This document shows, piece by piece, positions 14,064 through 21,893 of a DNA stretch of 29,673 nucleotides (the first letter of the stretch is position 1; each line of letters opens with the position of its first letter). Both the position numbers and the translations under genes were made by a program. The stretch covers positions 1 through 29,673 of the forward strand of contig CAYHIN010000008.1 in assembly GCA_964356705.1 (NCBI GenBank), given 5' to 3'. The stretch is from CAYHIN01 sp964356705. GTDB taxonomy: Bacteria > Patescibacteriota > Microgenomatia > CAZETR01 > Amesbacteraceae. The notes below the pieces were generated by a model. It had not been told where the DNA came from and searched no databases. It saw only the letters and a list, made by a program, of their open reading frames with translations.

Positions 14064-14669
14064 TTAAAATAGGCTGGTTTGAACAGAAGAAGTAGTTTCG
14101 GGGTAGGAGAAGTCGATGTCGATGACTCTGGGAGTATTCCACTTGTCTGTGAACTTCAGCTTTTTTGTCCGCAGACCGTAGTCGTAAATGCGCTTGGTGA
14201 TGTCCACATCTGCCTCGCAATATTTTTTGAGTAATGCGAGCTTGTCTGGATCGCCAGACTGCCAGTACATGACGGCGTTGGCTCCGGAATCGATCTTGGT
14301 ATCCCCGAGAGTATCTTTGGCAATAGCATTGAGAGATACCCTATGACCAAAGGCGTTTTTTACATGCTGAATGATGTCAAAATGAGGCAGCTTGGCAAAA
14401 TCACGCGGGGCGTATCTTTCGAGGACTCTCACATCAAAGTCTATAGAGTTGAAACCAATTATCCGATCGGCCTCTAGGAAATACTTCCACATCTGATCTA
14501 GATCACTCTCCCAAAATGACAACATCTCTCCTTCTATTTCTTCGTGACTATCGTTTAGTCTCCTTCGATACAAGGAGACTAGGGAAGCACCAAGATCTTT
14601 GGGGTCTGATGTCCCAGTCTCGGTAAACCAACTCTTGGTTTCTAAATCAAATATGACCTCAAACGTCAT
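14064..14669 (-). CDS. DEDD-family 3'-5' exonuclease-like protein with C-terminal clamp-binding motif
   Basis: A 201-residue RNase H-like exonuclease. Active-site acids are visible: Asp and Glu in IFDLETKS (residues 7-9), Asp in IGFNSIDFDV (about 97-100) and the last Asp in YCEADVDITKRIYDY (about 170). The family degrades DNA or RNA from the 3' end. The protein ends SVQTSLF, and QTSLF fits the bacterial beta-clamp-binding pentapeptide Q-x-[S/D]-L-F, suggesting recruitment to replication or repair sites. ATG 14669 lies six bases after TAATAT (14681-14676), which itself includes the TAA stop of the previous gene. It could also be read through from the upstream genes. Confidence 0.85.
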   Translation of the reverse strand: MTFEVIFDLETKSWFTETGTSDPKDLGASLVSLYRRRLNDSHEEIEGEMLSFWESDLDQMWKYFLEADRIIGFNSIDFDVRVLERYAPRDFAKLPHFDIIQHVKNAFGHRVSLNAIAKDTLGDTKIDSGANAVMYWQSGDPDKLALLKKYCEADVDITKRIYDYGLRTKKLKFTDKWNTPRVIDIDFSYPETTSSVQTSLF

Positions 14670-14675
14670 GGGGCG

Positions 14676-14681
14676 ATATTA
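14676..14681 (-). promoter_or_regulatory. -10 element (TAATAT) of the exonuclease gene, overlapping a stop codon
   Basis: On the minus strand TAATAT, then CGCCCC, then ATG 14669. The first three bases are the TAA stop of the DUF5663-like gene, so one triplet appears to serve both translation stop and promoter. Confidence 0.5.
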
Positions 14682-15014
14682 CCTTTTAGTTCTGGATTTG
14701 TGAATATCGGATGCGATGTCTTTTTTTATCCGCTCGGCGTGATTTTTTATCTCTACTACTATATCTACCTCAGTGCGCTCCTGCAGATAAACTAACAATT
14801 CTGGATCGTGGGGAGCTGAATGAAGTTTTTTTATAAACTCCTCATGATGGTTTTTGGGTAAGTGATTGAGAATCACATTGAGGATATTGTGGCTCATGAT
14901 CTCGTCTATCAGATTTATTAGCTCCGCTCTCTCATCTTCAGAAACCAGGGGTAGATCCAATGAATCTATGAGATCTTGATGATCTGTCAGTGAATCGTAA
15001 AAAAGTTTGCTCAT
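14679..15014 (-). CDS. DUF5663-like protein
   Basis: A 111-residue acidic, helical, probably cytosolic protein without Cys. The core LVSEDERAELINLIDEIMSH resembles DUF5663, a domain I know mainly from CPR genomes; function unknown. The C-terminus is basic (DIHKSRTKR). Its ATG overlaps the TGA of the exported-protein gene (ATGA at 15014-15011), so the two are translationally coupled. Confidence 0.72.
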   Translation of the reverse strand: MSKLFYDSLTDHQDLIDSLDLPLVSEDERAELINLIDEIMSHNILNVILNHLPKNHHEEFIKKLHSAPHDPELLVYLQERTEVDIVVEIKNHAERIKKDIASDIHKSRTKR

Positions 15015-15934
15015 TTTGATGTCAGTAATAATTGATTTGCTTCAAGATTATTTTCGAGTGGTCCTAACGGTACTTTGTCTTCTGGATCGTCTACAAAGAA
15101 TAATACTACTGGGCCTTTTTGCTTGCCAACATTTAGTCCCAGATAGGCCATGACTTCCGGTGAGCCGCCAAAGTGCTTGCCTGTCCAGGCCGCGGGCCCC
15201 GCATCGGCGATTGCGGATATCATGACTTTGCCATTGACCGGATTTATTATCGCTACTTTTCGATGTTTGTACCAGTCACGAAGATATGCAAGCCTAGTGG
15301 TCCAATCGGGTAGATACAACGTCTGGACGACGGCATAATAGCGCTCGATGGCAATTAGGTCTGGAGTGAGATCTGCTTTGCTGTAGGCAAAATATCCCCA
15401 GGCACCCCTTCCGGGAGTGATGCCGGCTTTTTGGATGGCATCGTGCTGCTCCACTGTGTCTCCTGGAAAACGAGGCAAATGCTGCTCGGCGCCAATCAAG
15501 CCGTAACTGGTATTTAGATGATTTCCTTCTAATCTAGCGTAAGCATGCAAGCCGTAACGCTGGTGCAAAACCTGACTAATCTTGGTCTCTTGGTCCTCTG
15601 TCAGAGGCTGAACCGACGCAGGCAGAACCTCTTTCATGTCTGAGACGAGCTGGGTATGAAGATCTAGTGAACTAGTAGCTGACTCTTGGATGGAGGGAGC
15701 AGGAAGTAGGGAATGGGACATGGGGGCAGAACCTGGGGTGAGCATGATAGTAGCTGTGGCGGCGGTGGCTGTCAGTAACTTTTTTGCGTGAGCACGCAGC
15801 TTGCCCGGCCGGATACCTACCGACTGAAGAAGTTTGATGGCTGGACCATGATGGGCAGTGAGAAGATTTTCGGACTGGAGAGATTTGAGCTTGAGCTTGC
15901 TTCTGAGCTGGTCGGTGTTTAGTTGGGCAGGCAT
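15011..15934 (-). CDS. Membrane-anchored or exported protein of unknown function
   Basis: A 307-residue protein. A basic region of about 48 residues is followed by a hydrophobic segment LLTATAATATIMLTPGSAP (about 48-66), then a low-complexity stretch and a folded domain from about 105 onward. The C-terminal part (VNGKVMISAIADAGPAAWTG, FGGSPEVMAYLGL, VVLFFVDDPEDKVPLG) recalls double-psi beta-barrel cell-wall proteins of the RlpA type, but the match is by eye only. The start at 15934 has TATAAC five bases upstream, near the leaderless layout. It is coupled to the DUF5663-like gene and lies 22 bases after gltX on the same strand. Confidence 0.7.
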   Translation of the reverse strand: MPAQLNTDQLRSKLKLKSLQSENLLTAHHGPAIKLLQSVGIRPGKLRAHAKKLLTATAATATIMLTPGSAPMSHSLLPAPSIQESATSSLDLHTQLVSDMKEVLPASVQPLTEDQETKISQVLHQRYGLHAYARLEGNHLNTSYGLIGAEQHLPRFPGDTVEQHDAIQKAGITPGRGAWGYFAYSKADLTPDLIAIERYYAVVQTLYLPDWTTRLAYLRDWYKHRKVAIINPVNGKVMISAIADAGPAAWTGKHFGGSPEVMAYLGLNVGKQKGPVVLFFVDDPEDKVPLGPLENNLEANQLLLTSK

Positions 15935-15956
15935 TTTAGGTTATAGGGGATAGTGA

Positions 15957-17366
15957 TTAGGTTATAGCATTTTTAAGTCTCTGAATACTTTCTTCTTTAC
16001 CCAAAACTAACATGGTTTCGGTAATGGGTGGAGTCTGTCTCACGCCCGCAATAGCGAGGCGTATCGACATAAAAAAGTCTCCCACTTTCCAGCCTTTGGC
16101 TTTTACGCTTTCTACAAAATCGGGACTACTCAAATTATCAAATTGTTCTACCGCGTAGCTGAGGTGTTCGGGGTTGACTGCTGGATCTGAGACAGTACCA
16201 GGGGCGACAAAAAAGAAATCGGTTAATGCTGAAAAATCTGCAAGAGTTACCAGCCTGTCTTTGACCAGAGGGATTATTTTTAGAAGCAGTTCATCGGAAA
16301 CCTCGCGAGTTAGAAATGGTCTTACGAGCTGCGCGAGCCTTGAGTCATCTGTGCTTCTAATATAGTGACCATTGAACCAATCGAGCTTTTTTTCGTCAAA
16401 AATGGGATTTGATTTTTGGACGCCATCTTGATCAAAAGCTTCCACAAACTCTTCGAGTGAAAAAATCTCGCGATTGTCCTTGGGGGCCCAGCCCAATAAC
16501 AACAGATAGTTTAGTATCGCTTCGGGAAGATATCCACGATCTAACCAATGATTGACTCCAAACTTGCCTTCCAAATCCCTCTTGCTGAACTTTTTGTTCG
16601 TGGCCTTGTCTAAAATCACGGTGAAGTGACCAATCTGAGGAATGGGGTGATCCAGACCCTCGAACATATATAGATGAATGGGGGTCGTGGATATCCATTC
16701 TTGACCCCGAAAGATGTGGCTAATCTGCATAGCAATATCATCCACTGCAACTGCTAAGTGATAAGTCGGAAATCCGTCTGATTTGAAAATAATTAGATCG
16801 GATACATACTTGCCCAAAACGCTGATTTTTTTCTTCAGAATCCAATCATAGAATTCAAAAACTCGGTCTTCTGGGATTTTTACTCGAACTACAAACGGTT
16901 CCCCTGCATCAACTCTGGCCTGAGCCACTTTGGGATCTTGCTCACGCGCTTCAGGTCTTATTTGTAACTGAGCCAGCTGCTCCTCTGATTCATAGACCGC
17001 TTTGATCTCCTCTTTTTCGCGTTTGACTGCGTCGAAGTCATAATAAGCGTAACCTTTTTTGACTAATTTTAGTGCAGCCTCTTTGTAAAGAGTTAGACGC
17101 TCTGATTGTCGATATGGCCCAAATGGGCCACCAATATCTGGTCCTTCATCCCAGCTGATACCAAACTTTTTTAGAGTTTCAAAAATTGCAGCTTCTGTGT
17201 CCTGGCGAGATCTTTTTATATCTGTGTCTTCGATACGTAAGATAAATTGACCCCCATTTTTCTTGGCATATGCATAGTTCCAAAGAGCCCTAATGACGAA
17301 GCCCAAATGAACACTGTCGGGAGTTCCGGTAGGAGAAGGGGCAAAACGAGTGCGAATGGAGCTCAT
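15957..17366 (-). CDS. gltX: Glutamyl-tRNA synthetase
   Basis: A 469-residue class I synthetase that attaches Glu to tRNA(Glu), and possibly to tRNA(Gln) if the cell uses the amidotransferase route. The catalytic domain has the HIGH-type motif in SPTGTPDSVHLGF, ILRIEDTD, DEGPDIGGPFGPYRQSERL and the KMSKR-type NKKFSKRD; a helical anticodon-binding part follows. Between SPTG and the His there are five residues (TPDSV) where most GluRS have two, and HxGG is HLGF. The start at 17366 lies nine bases after TAAAAT (17381-17376), so the leader should be about three bases; the promoter overlaps the divergent one. Confidence 0.97.
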   Translation of the reverse strand: MSSIRTRFAPSPTGTPDSVHLGFVIRALWNYAYAKKNGGQFILRIEDTDIKRSRQDTEAAIFETLKKFGISWDEGPDIGGPFGPYRQSERLTLYKEAALKLVKKGYAYYDFDAVKREKEEIKAVYESEEQLAQLQIRPEAREQDPKVAQARVDAGEPFVVRVKIPEDRVFEFYDWILKKKISVLGKYVSDLIIFKSDGFPTYHLAVAVDDIAMQISHIFRGQEWISTTPIHLYMFEGLDHPIPQIGHFTVILDKATNKKFSKRDLEGKFGVNHWLDRGYLPEAILNYLLLLGWAPKDNREIFSLEEFVEAFDQDGVQKSNPIFDEKKLDWFNGHYIRSTDDSRLAQLVRPFLTREVSDELLLKIIPLVKDRLVTLADFSALTDFFFVAPGTVSDPAVNPEHLSYAVEQFDNLSSPDFVESVKAKGWKVGDFFMSIRLAIAGVRQTPPITETMLVLGKEESIQRLKNAIT

Positions 17367-17371
17367 GGTGA

Positions 17372-17381
17372 TATAATTTTA
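17372..17381. promoter_or_regulatory. Overlapping divergent -10 elements (gltX / gene at 17387)
   Basis: TATAAT (17372-17377) on plus and TAAAAT (17381-17376) on minus share two bases. Each is exactly nine bases from its ATG, and only 20 bases separate the two genes. GGT...ACC flanks give the region dyad character. Only one strand can be initiated at a time. Confidence 0.55.
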
Positions 17382-17386
17382 CCATT

Positions 17387-18421
17387 ATGGCGACCCTCAC
17401 TGAAGTAAGTGGAATTGCCCGGAATGTGGTCAAGTTTGGGCTGATCGGGATCGTCATACTGTCCATCATCCCTTTTGTGTGGGCATTTTCCAAACAAACT
17501 TATCTGCGGCTCAATCCCCCGCCGCCTCCGCCGCCAACTGTGCGCTATGGAAAACTGCCCAAACTGTTCTCTGAGACACCTGCCTCTGGCACTACTTTTA
17601 AACTGGAAACGATAGAAGGATCATTGCCATCACTTACCACTGTGGCCAAAGTGTATGTAGTGGGAATAAACAAATCCCGACTGGTCTCACTGGATAGATA
17701 TAGGGAAAAAGCTAGGGTCCTGGGATTTACTAACCAACCAATTCAATTGAATGAAGTGGAGTACACATTTGAACATACTCTGATACCCGCTAATCTGAAA
17801 GTAAATGTGGTGTCTGATAGGATGGCCTTTAACTTTGACTGGACCAATGAATCATCTATATATGGACAACACAATGTGCCGCAGGGAAACCAGGCGATCG
17901 GAGAAGTCCGCTCACTGATGCAAAATCTGGGAGTACTGGAGTCTGACCTGGCGACAGGGCAGGCGAAATTTACTTACTTGGTGGCGACTGGATCGGCTAT
18001 GGTACCTACGACCTCGGTAAGAGAAGCAAACTTTGTAAAGGTGGACCTGTTTCGGGCTGATAAAGATAAACTCCGGGTCATGACCACGGGCGGAGAGGCG
18101 TCCCCGGTATATGCGATCCTCTCTCCCCTGCCGGGAAATAAAAGACTAGTACAACTGGGCTATCAATACTCGCGAATACTGGATGATGACTTTGCTACTT
18201 ATCCTCTCAAGAGTGTGGAAGAAGCTTGGACTGAGATTTCGACTGGAGCGGCCGGATTTGTGGCCAAACCAGTGGGGGAAAATGTGGTGGTGAGAAAAGC
18301 CTCAGTGGTTTATTATGAAGCCAATGAGCCACAAGGATTTTTGCAACCGGTGTTCGTATTTGAAGGTGATGGGGGATTTATAGGATACGTGCAAGCAGTG
18401 CGAGCCGATTACGTGGAGTAG
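17387..18421 (+). CDS. Membrane-anchored extracytoplasmic protein of unknown function
   Basis: A 344-residue protein. A single transmembrane helix (about residues 17-38, GLIGIVILSIIPFVWAF) is followed by a poly-Pro run (NPPPPPPPTV) and a large domain rich in beta strands, with repeated two-lobe character (DWTNESSIYG; GEASPVYAILSPLPGNKRLVQ). The run of seven prolines should require elongation factor P. I do not recognise the domain. Its TAG abuts the stop of the opposite glycosidase gene (TAGCTA at 18419-18424). It is divergent from gltX. Confidence 0.85.
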   Translation: MATLTEVSGIARNVVKFGLIGIVILSIIPFVWAFSKQTYLRLNPPPPPPPTVRYGKLPKLFSETPASGTTFKLETIEGSLPSLTTVAKVYVVGINKSRLVSLDRYREKARVLGFTNQPIQLNEVEYTFEHTLIPANLKVNVVSDRMAFNFDWTNESSIYGQHNVPQGNQAIGEVRSLMQNLGVLESDLATGQAKFTYLVATGSAMVPTTSVREANFVKVDLFRADKDKLRVMTTGGEASPVYAILSPLPGNKRLVQLGYQYSRILDDDFATYPLKSVEEAWTEISTGAAGFVAKPVGENVVVRKASVVYYEANEPQGFLQPVFVFEGDGGFIGYVQAVRADYVE

Positions 18422-19387
18422 CTACTGGAAAGAAAAGACTTGGGAATCTATATGCCAATCGGGAGTTGCTAAATCTTTTCCCCAAACACCCGGGGTATCT
18501 TTGGCGTTGAAGTAGACCAAGGTCTTGACGTCTGGATAAGCTGTGAGGTCTGTGAGGGCTTGGTGTAACCAACCTATTTGGTATGACTTTTCTCCAATCA
18601 CTCCGAATTCGGCGAGAATAATCGGCTTGTCAAACTGCTTTACTCGATTATATTTTGGAGTAAACAGATCCAAAAACGATTGGGTACGTCCGTACGTTTT
18701 TTTCTCGTACTCGGGTAGGTGGTATATGGATAGGCCTACGTAATCCACATATTCATGACCTGGCCAGTAGGATTCTGAATTTTCCTCTCCTGCTGGCGAC
18801 CAGACATAATAACTCTCTGGGAGATCTTGTCTACATAAGGTGACAAAATGGCGGTAAGCCTGAATAAATTGGGCTGTGTCCTCTACTGCCCAAGGATACC
18901 TGCCGGTGACTCTTTCCATCTCGTGACTGAAACGAACAAAAATGGGGTGATTATATGAACCCAATCCACGACAAGTGTCTGAAATTCGAGAATCATATGT
19001 TCCTGATGCGATGTCTGAAAGTAAGGTGTGGCGCTTCTCGTCCTCGACCCAAGGCTCGATGGTCACCAGCGGCCAGCGACCGGATTTGAGAGTGGAAGCC
19101 AGATCGACTGACTCTCGCCAATCAAAAAAATAGTGATCGAAGGCAACTCTGGATGAAGAGGAGAATTCTGATTGAGGATCATATACACCAAAGTTTACGG
19201 TCAGACCTGCTCTATTAATCGAACAAAAAGTAGAGGTATAAAGACACAAACGCTGCCTGGTCCCCCAGCTGATTGCAGTGATGGCATCGGAAGTCCGATA
19301 CAGAGCTGCGAAAGCAAAAAGAGATACGAGAATAAACAGGAAAATTATGTGTACCCACCAATTATGTTTTGTGGATTGAGTAGTCAT
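18422..19387 (-). CDS. GH26-like (beta-mannanase-type) membrane-anchored glycosidase
   Basis: A 321-residue protein with a signal anchor (about residues 12-32) and a TIM-barrel domain. The two expected catalytic Glu are visible: RFSHEME...YPW (acid/base) and IILAEFGV (nucleophile), the layout of GH26 mannanases and related clan A enzymes. The active site would face outside. It starts 26 bases inside the 3' end of the GT2 gene, so the two are one operon, as in synthase/trimming-enzyme pairs. Substrate is not known. Confidence 0.85.
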   Translation of the reverse strand: MTTQSTKHNWWVHIIFLFILVSLFAFAALYRTSDAITAISWGTRQRLCLYTSTFCSINRAGLTVNFGVYDPQSEFSSSSRVAFDHYFFDWRESVDLASTLKSGRWPLVTIEPWVEDEKRHTLLSDIASGTYDSRISDTCRGLGSYNHPIFVRFSHEMERVTGRYPWAVEDTAQFIQAYRHFVTLCRQDLPESYYVWSPAGEENSESYWPGHEYVDYVGLSIYHLPEYEKKTYGRTQSFLDLFTPKYNRVKQFDKPIILAEFGVIGEKSYQIGWLHQALTDLTAYPDVKTLVYFNAKDTPGVWGKDLATPDWHIDSQVFSFQ

Positions 19388-20951
19388 TTTCTGCCATGTG
19401 CCTATAAATAACTGAGAATATAAGAATCGTATATATCAACGAGTTCAGGAGGGCAAAATAGAAATATCCATGAGCTGCTTTGGCTGGAGTAATAGTTAAC
19501 ATAAATACTGCCGGTATTGCTCCTAAAAATATATAGGGAGCAATGATGCCTAGAGGGATGGGGGAGGAATTATTTACCCCTTTGGGGGTAACGCGAAATT
19601 CTAGATTTTTATTTCTGACGACGGTGGCTATCGCCATAACTGTGGCCCACAAAACCCACGGCCAACGGGCGATCTGAAACAAGATCATCTCCCAACTAAT
19701 AAGAGGAACGTTTACAGGCCGGAGCCAACCTTGATGTCTAATCCAAGCCACGATGACAATGGCCATAAACATGGGAGGGAATGAAAACAAAATAAACTCT
19801 AGATAATCAATGTTTACCCAAGGAGTGCTGGACCAGATAGCCTCGAGGGGCAATAGAAATGCGCTCAACATGACTAAAGAAAAAATCGGATACCAACTCT
19901 GAGCAAATAAGAACTCAAGTTTTTTCTTTGGAGAAAGTAAATGAAATATCTTGGGAGTTACTGTCAGAAGAAGCATGACCAGACTGCGAGCCCACTGAAA
20001 CTCTTGGATCATGGCATCTGCAAAAGTAGCTGGACCCTCTCCATGGGCGATGGCATCTATGGCATGGACGCCGCGCCAACCAAATGCGTTGAATAATAGG
20101 GAAGTAGAATGGTCCTCGGCCAACTCTGGACCGAGACCACCGATCTGAAACAAGGCACTGGTTCTGACGGCATAATGTGACCCGATGCACAAAGGGGCCC
20201 AATCATTTGTATAACCAGACTGGAGCGAACCATGAAGAGTTGCTTCGGCATACAATCTAGCGCGAGCCGCCCAACTGGAGCTGGCATTTGTATCACAAAT
20301 ACTAGGAGCACTCACGTAACCGACTCGGTCATCCATAAATGGCCTGAGCATGGCCTGTAGATATCCTGGCTCTGGGATATGATCCGCGTCGAGCTGGGCC
20401 ACAAAATCGTAGTGACTGTAGCCGTAATAATTGTAGAAAAATGCCAGATTGCCTTCTTTGCATTTTTTCCTACGTGGCCAAGTGTCTCGCTGGTAATCTG
20501 GATGTCTGTACCGAGTGCAAACAAAGACGCCATGAGACTGACACCAAGCCAATATTTCGCTGGTGGGATTTTCGTCGGCTAACCAGGTGTCGTGAGGATG
20601 ATCTTGAGAAAGCATGGCTTCTAATGTGGGTCTGACTATGGAGAAAGGCTCGGATGGAGCTCTGGTAACTACCATTGCGACTCGCCAACTAGATGGAATT
20701 ACTAACTCGGGATTGGACTTCAGCATGCGGGATACGAAATAAAAATAATACCCCGGCAATATAACTGACCAGAGAAGAAGTAAAGTGTTGAAAATATATC
20801 GTCCCGGAGTAATGATGTGACTGGGATCAAACCACCAAAAAAGATATGCGCTAACTCCGGCTAGCCAAAGCAGAACAAGAGCTCGAAAGACCCAGCGCTG
20901 CCGGGAAGACAGCATGGAAATCAGGTATGGATGTTCTTTTGACGTAGACAT
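19362..20951 (-). CDS. Family 2 glycosyltransferase, cellulose-synthase-like
   Basis: A 529-residue processive-type GT2 with two N-terminal helices (about 18-38, 52-74), a cytosolic catalytic domain, and four or more C-terminal helices. Catalytic landmarks are VAQLDADH (metal-binding DxD), ELAEDHST (ED base) and QEFQW at the position of QxxRW, with Gln in place of the usual Arg. It should polymerise and perhaps export a polysaccharide; the sugar is unknown. Its partner is the downstream GH26-like gene. No Shine-Dalgarno is visible; TATACT lies about 29 bases upstream. Confidence 0.92.
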   Translation of the reverse strand: MSTSKEHPYLISMLSSRQRWVFRALVLLWLAGVSAYLFWWFDPSHIITPGRYIFNTLLLLWSVILPGYYFYFVSRMLKSNPELVIPSSWRVAMVVTRAPSEPFSIVRPTLEAMLSQDHPHDTWLADENPTSEILAWCQSHGVFVCTRYRHPDYQRDTWPRRKKCKEGNLAFFYNYYGYSHYDFVAQLDADHIPEPGYLQAMLRPFMDDRVGYVSAPSICDTNASSSWAARARLYAEATLHGSLQSGYTNDWAPLCIGSHYAVRTSALFQIGGLGPELAEDHSTSLLFNAFGWRGVHAIDAIAHGEGPATFADAMIQEFQWARSLVMLLLTVTPKIFHLLSPKKKLEFLFAQSWYPIFSLVMLSAFLLPLEAIWSSTPWVNIDYLEFILFSFPPMFMAIVIVAWIRHQGWLRPVNVPLISWEMILFQIARWPWVLWATVMAIATVVRNKNLEFRVTPKGVNNSSPIPLGIIAPYIFLGAIPAVFMLTITPAKAAHGYFYFALLNSLIYTILIFSVIYRHMAENDYSIHKT

Positions 20952-21016
20952 GTGAGGAAACTATGACCACAAGAAGGTGTAGTATACCACCCTACTCATT
21001 TGATGAGTATCTTTAA

Positions 21017-21889
21017 TTAGTCCCAAGTGAAGTTTGAGTAGGACCAGTCGATAAGGCTTTTTGTATCGGCAAAGCGGTCGGTGCTGCCGAGCAGGACTAC
21101 CAAAACGCGACGGTGATCGCGATCCACGAGAGTAACGAGGGACTGACCCGCCAGATCCGTAAAACCAGTCTTGATGCCTACTACTCCAGGAACGTGGCCT
21201 AATAATTCATTGATATTTGTCACGGGGTGATAGATAGAGCGATCGGTCGTGTTTACTACTGCGGCCTCTGTGGAAACTATCTTTCCTAAGTAGGGATGAC
21301 GAATGAGTTCCTGGGCGATCCTGGCCAGGTCTGCCGCTGAGCTGTAATGACCCTCCTCATCGAGTCCGGTGGGGTTTTTGAAAAAGGTATTTTTTAATCC
21401 TAGATTTATGGCTTTTTGATTCATGGCATTTACAAACCCGGGTCTGCCCTCGGGCCAGTTTTCTGCCAGGATCTCGGCTGAGTCGTTGGCACTATTTACC
21501 AGTAGCGCGTAGAGAAGATTTTCCACATCTATGACCTCGCCGGGCATGAAGCCGGCATCTTGGCCCTCGGGATAGGCAACCGTAACTGTAATTTTTTGGT
21601 CGTGTGAAAATTGTTCGTTGGCTACAAGAGCCGTCATCATCTTGGTAGTGGAAGCGGGATACAACCTCTCATCGGCATTGCGCTGGTACAAAACAGTCTG
21701 TGAATCGGGATCGATTATGAAAATACTTTTGGCAACTACCTCGGGAATGGGGAGATTTTGGGAGATGGGGGCATCCGAGACATATGAAGCAGGGGGGGCT
21801 TCAAGAAGGGAAAAGACAACCCGGTGGGCGACGAGACCTACTACTGAAAGACAGACGAGCAGGAGTGCTAGTCTAAGAAGCGTTTTCAT
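21017..21889 (-). CDS. D-alanyl-D-alanine carboxypeptidase (PBP5/DacF type)
   Basis: A 290-residue serine peptidase of family S11 that removes the terminal D-Ala of peptidoglycan stem peptides. An N-terminal signal anchor (about 5-25) precedes the three active-site motifs: STTK (in YPASTTKMM), SAN (in NSANDSAE) and KTG (in VGIKTGFTD). The protein ends shortly after the catalytic domain, without the usual C-terminal PBP5 beta domain or amphipathic anchor. It begins four bases after the aspS stop on the same strand. The 65 bases after it hold nothing I can name. Confidence 0.95.
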   Translation of the reverse strand: MKTLLRLALLLVCLSVVGLVAHRVVFSLLEAPPASYVSDAPISQNLPIPEVVAKSIFIIDPDSQTVLYQRNADERLYPASTTKMMTALVANEQFSHDQKITVTVAYPEGQDAGFMPGEVIDVENLLYALLVNSANDSAEILAENWPEGRPGFVNAMNQKAINLGLKNTFFKNPTGLDEEGHYSSAADLARIAQELIRHPYLGKIVSTEAAVVNTTDRSIYHPVTNINELLGHVPGVVGIKTGFTDLAGQSLVTLVDRDHRRVLVVLLGSTDRFADTKSLIDWSYSNFTWD

Positions 21890-21893
21890 CTAC

